Shown here piece after piece: positions 63,622 through 64,000 of a DNA stretch of 64,000 bases (position 1 is its first letter; every line of letters starts with the position of its first letter). The stretch lies in assembly GCA_958477465.1 (NCBI GenBank), contig CAUEFX010000008.1, forward strand, positions 45,862 to 109,861. The letters run 5' to 3'. This stretch comes from an uncultured Bacteroides sp. Lineage in GTDB: Bacteria > Bacteroidota > Bacteroidia > Bacteroidales > Bacteroidaceae. A program made the translations under genes and the position numbers. The notes under the pieces are model-generated. The model worked only from the letters and a program-made list of their open reading frames with translations. It did not search any database and was not told the origin of the DNA.

Positions 63622-63745
63622 GGCTGCATTTATGTAGCTACTGCACTCCGGCAAAAAGCTAAAAGGGCTCGAACTCGCTTCGCTCAGACAGTCGCCCTTT
63701 CTACGCTTTTTACCGGAGTTCCGTTTTACGCTACATAAATGAGGC
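63622..63745. repeat. Imperfect inverted-repeat element (about 124 bp)
   Basis: Outer arms GGCTGCATTTATGTAGC and GCTACATAAATGAGGCC, then ACTCCGGCAAAAAGC with GCTTTTTACCGGAGT, then AAAAGGGC with GCCCTTT, pair around a loop containing CTCGCTTCGCTCAG. It resembles dispersed intergenic repeats I remember from Bacteroides genomes; copy number cannot be checked here. Confidence 0.7.
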
Positions 63746-63770
63746 CGGGGAGCCATTCGGATGGAGGGAT

Positions 63771-63932
63771 GATAGATATAATGATGATGCTCCTGTGCGG
63801 TGGCTCCTATGCTTTATTCGATGAAACATTCGGTCGGAGAATGACAGATAATGATGATGCTCCTGTACAGTGGCTTCCACGCTTTATTCGATGAAACATT
63901 CGACCGGGAAATGATAGATAATAATGATATAA
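63771..63932. repeat. About 71-bp tandem repeat (2.3 copies)
   Basis: Unit 1 is 63771-63842 (72 bp), unit 2 is 63843-63912 (70 bp), and a partial third begins at 63913. The units share GATAATGATGATGCTCCTGT and GCTTTATTCGATGAAACATT blocks at about 85 percent identity by eye. Confidence 0.7.
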
Positions 63933-64000
63933 GTACGAAAATATAAAACAATAGTTCGTTAAAATTTGAGATAAAGGCTAAGCCGCTTTACGCGGCCAGC

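Larger units (their letters stand above)
63567..64000. other. Repeat-rich non-coding region to the right edge
   Basis: No gene is supported in the last 434 bp. It contains a terminator, a long imperfect inverted repeat and a tandem repeat (listed separately), and ends in a GC-rich dyad (GCCG...CGGC near 63983-63997) cut by the window edge. Short frames across the inverted repeat give Arg/Lys/Ser-rich peptides and are probably spurious. Confidence 0.6.

Noticed and set aside
63571..63756. Short minus-strand frame across the inverted repeat
   Set aside because: It only reads through repeat sequence and gives a Lys/Ser-rich peptide; probably a commonly mis-annotated repeat.

Overview
The window looks like a chromosomal segment from Bacteroides or a close relative in Bacteroidales. 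The evidence is a SusC/SusD polysaccharide utilisation locus with a hybrid two-component regulator, the Bacteroides promoter pattern TTTG-N19/20-TAnnTTTG before several genes, few Shine-Dalgarno sites, a B12-dependent methylmalonyl-CoA mutase pair, a class II ribonucleotide reductase, and moderate GC with AT-rich spacers. I cannot name the species.

Layout: (1) 1-4.5 kb: the 5' part of an OmpA-family TPR/PD40 lipoprotein gene (off the left edge), a spacer with 22-bp repeat arrays, and topB. (2) 5-28.3 kb: a large secreted sialidase on the plus strand, then a minus-strand run of SusC, SusD, a beta-helix protein, an alpha-toroid-like protein, a GH105-type unsaturated glucuronyl hydrolase and a 1334-aa lyase-like protein. 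The locus is followed by its hybrid two-component sensor and a divergent DUF4861 gene. Together these look like a system for breaking down a uronic-acid-containing glycan: outer-membrane import by SusC/D, chain cleavage by the lyase-like proteins, removal of the unsaturated uronic acid by GH105, and control by the sensor. (3) 28.5-50.8 kb: core genes: mutB/mutA, an AspT-like transporter, lysS-gpsA-pgi, a MATE exporter, a cytidylate-kinase-like gene, a small lipoprotein, a HAD phosphatase/mutase, a tRNA-Arg(CCG), asnA-ung, lptD, an HD hydrolase, a DUF1343/GH171 muramidase and a GH109-type oxidoreductase-fold protein. (4) 51.3-54.1 kb: an ECF sigma module (His/Cys-rich exported protein, sigma, single-TM anti-sigma candidate, LTxxQ-motif exported protein, esterase) between AT-rich gene-free spacers. 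(5) 54.8-63.6 kb: a bile-acid:sodium-symporter-family gene, amidase plus MCE protein, dnaA, nitroreductase and nrdJ. (6) 63.6-64 kb: a non-coding repeat region.

The items most worth a second look are the glycan locus with its unassigned lyase-like proteins and a possible operator of direct repeats; the ECF sigma module, which resembles the CnrYXH type of metal sensing; a tRNA-Arg in which the near-universal G19-C56 pair reads A19-U56; 22-bp periodic dyad arrays at two sites; a dispersed family of hairpins at convergent gene ends; and T9SS-like C-terminal tails on several secreted proteins.

All assignments rest on reading the sequence and on remembered family features; no database search was run. 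Several gene starts were moved inward from the longest possible start where a promoter element or a non-ATG codon made the longer version unlikely.
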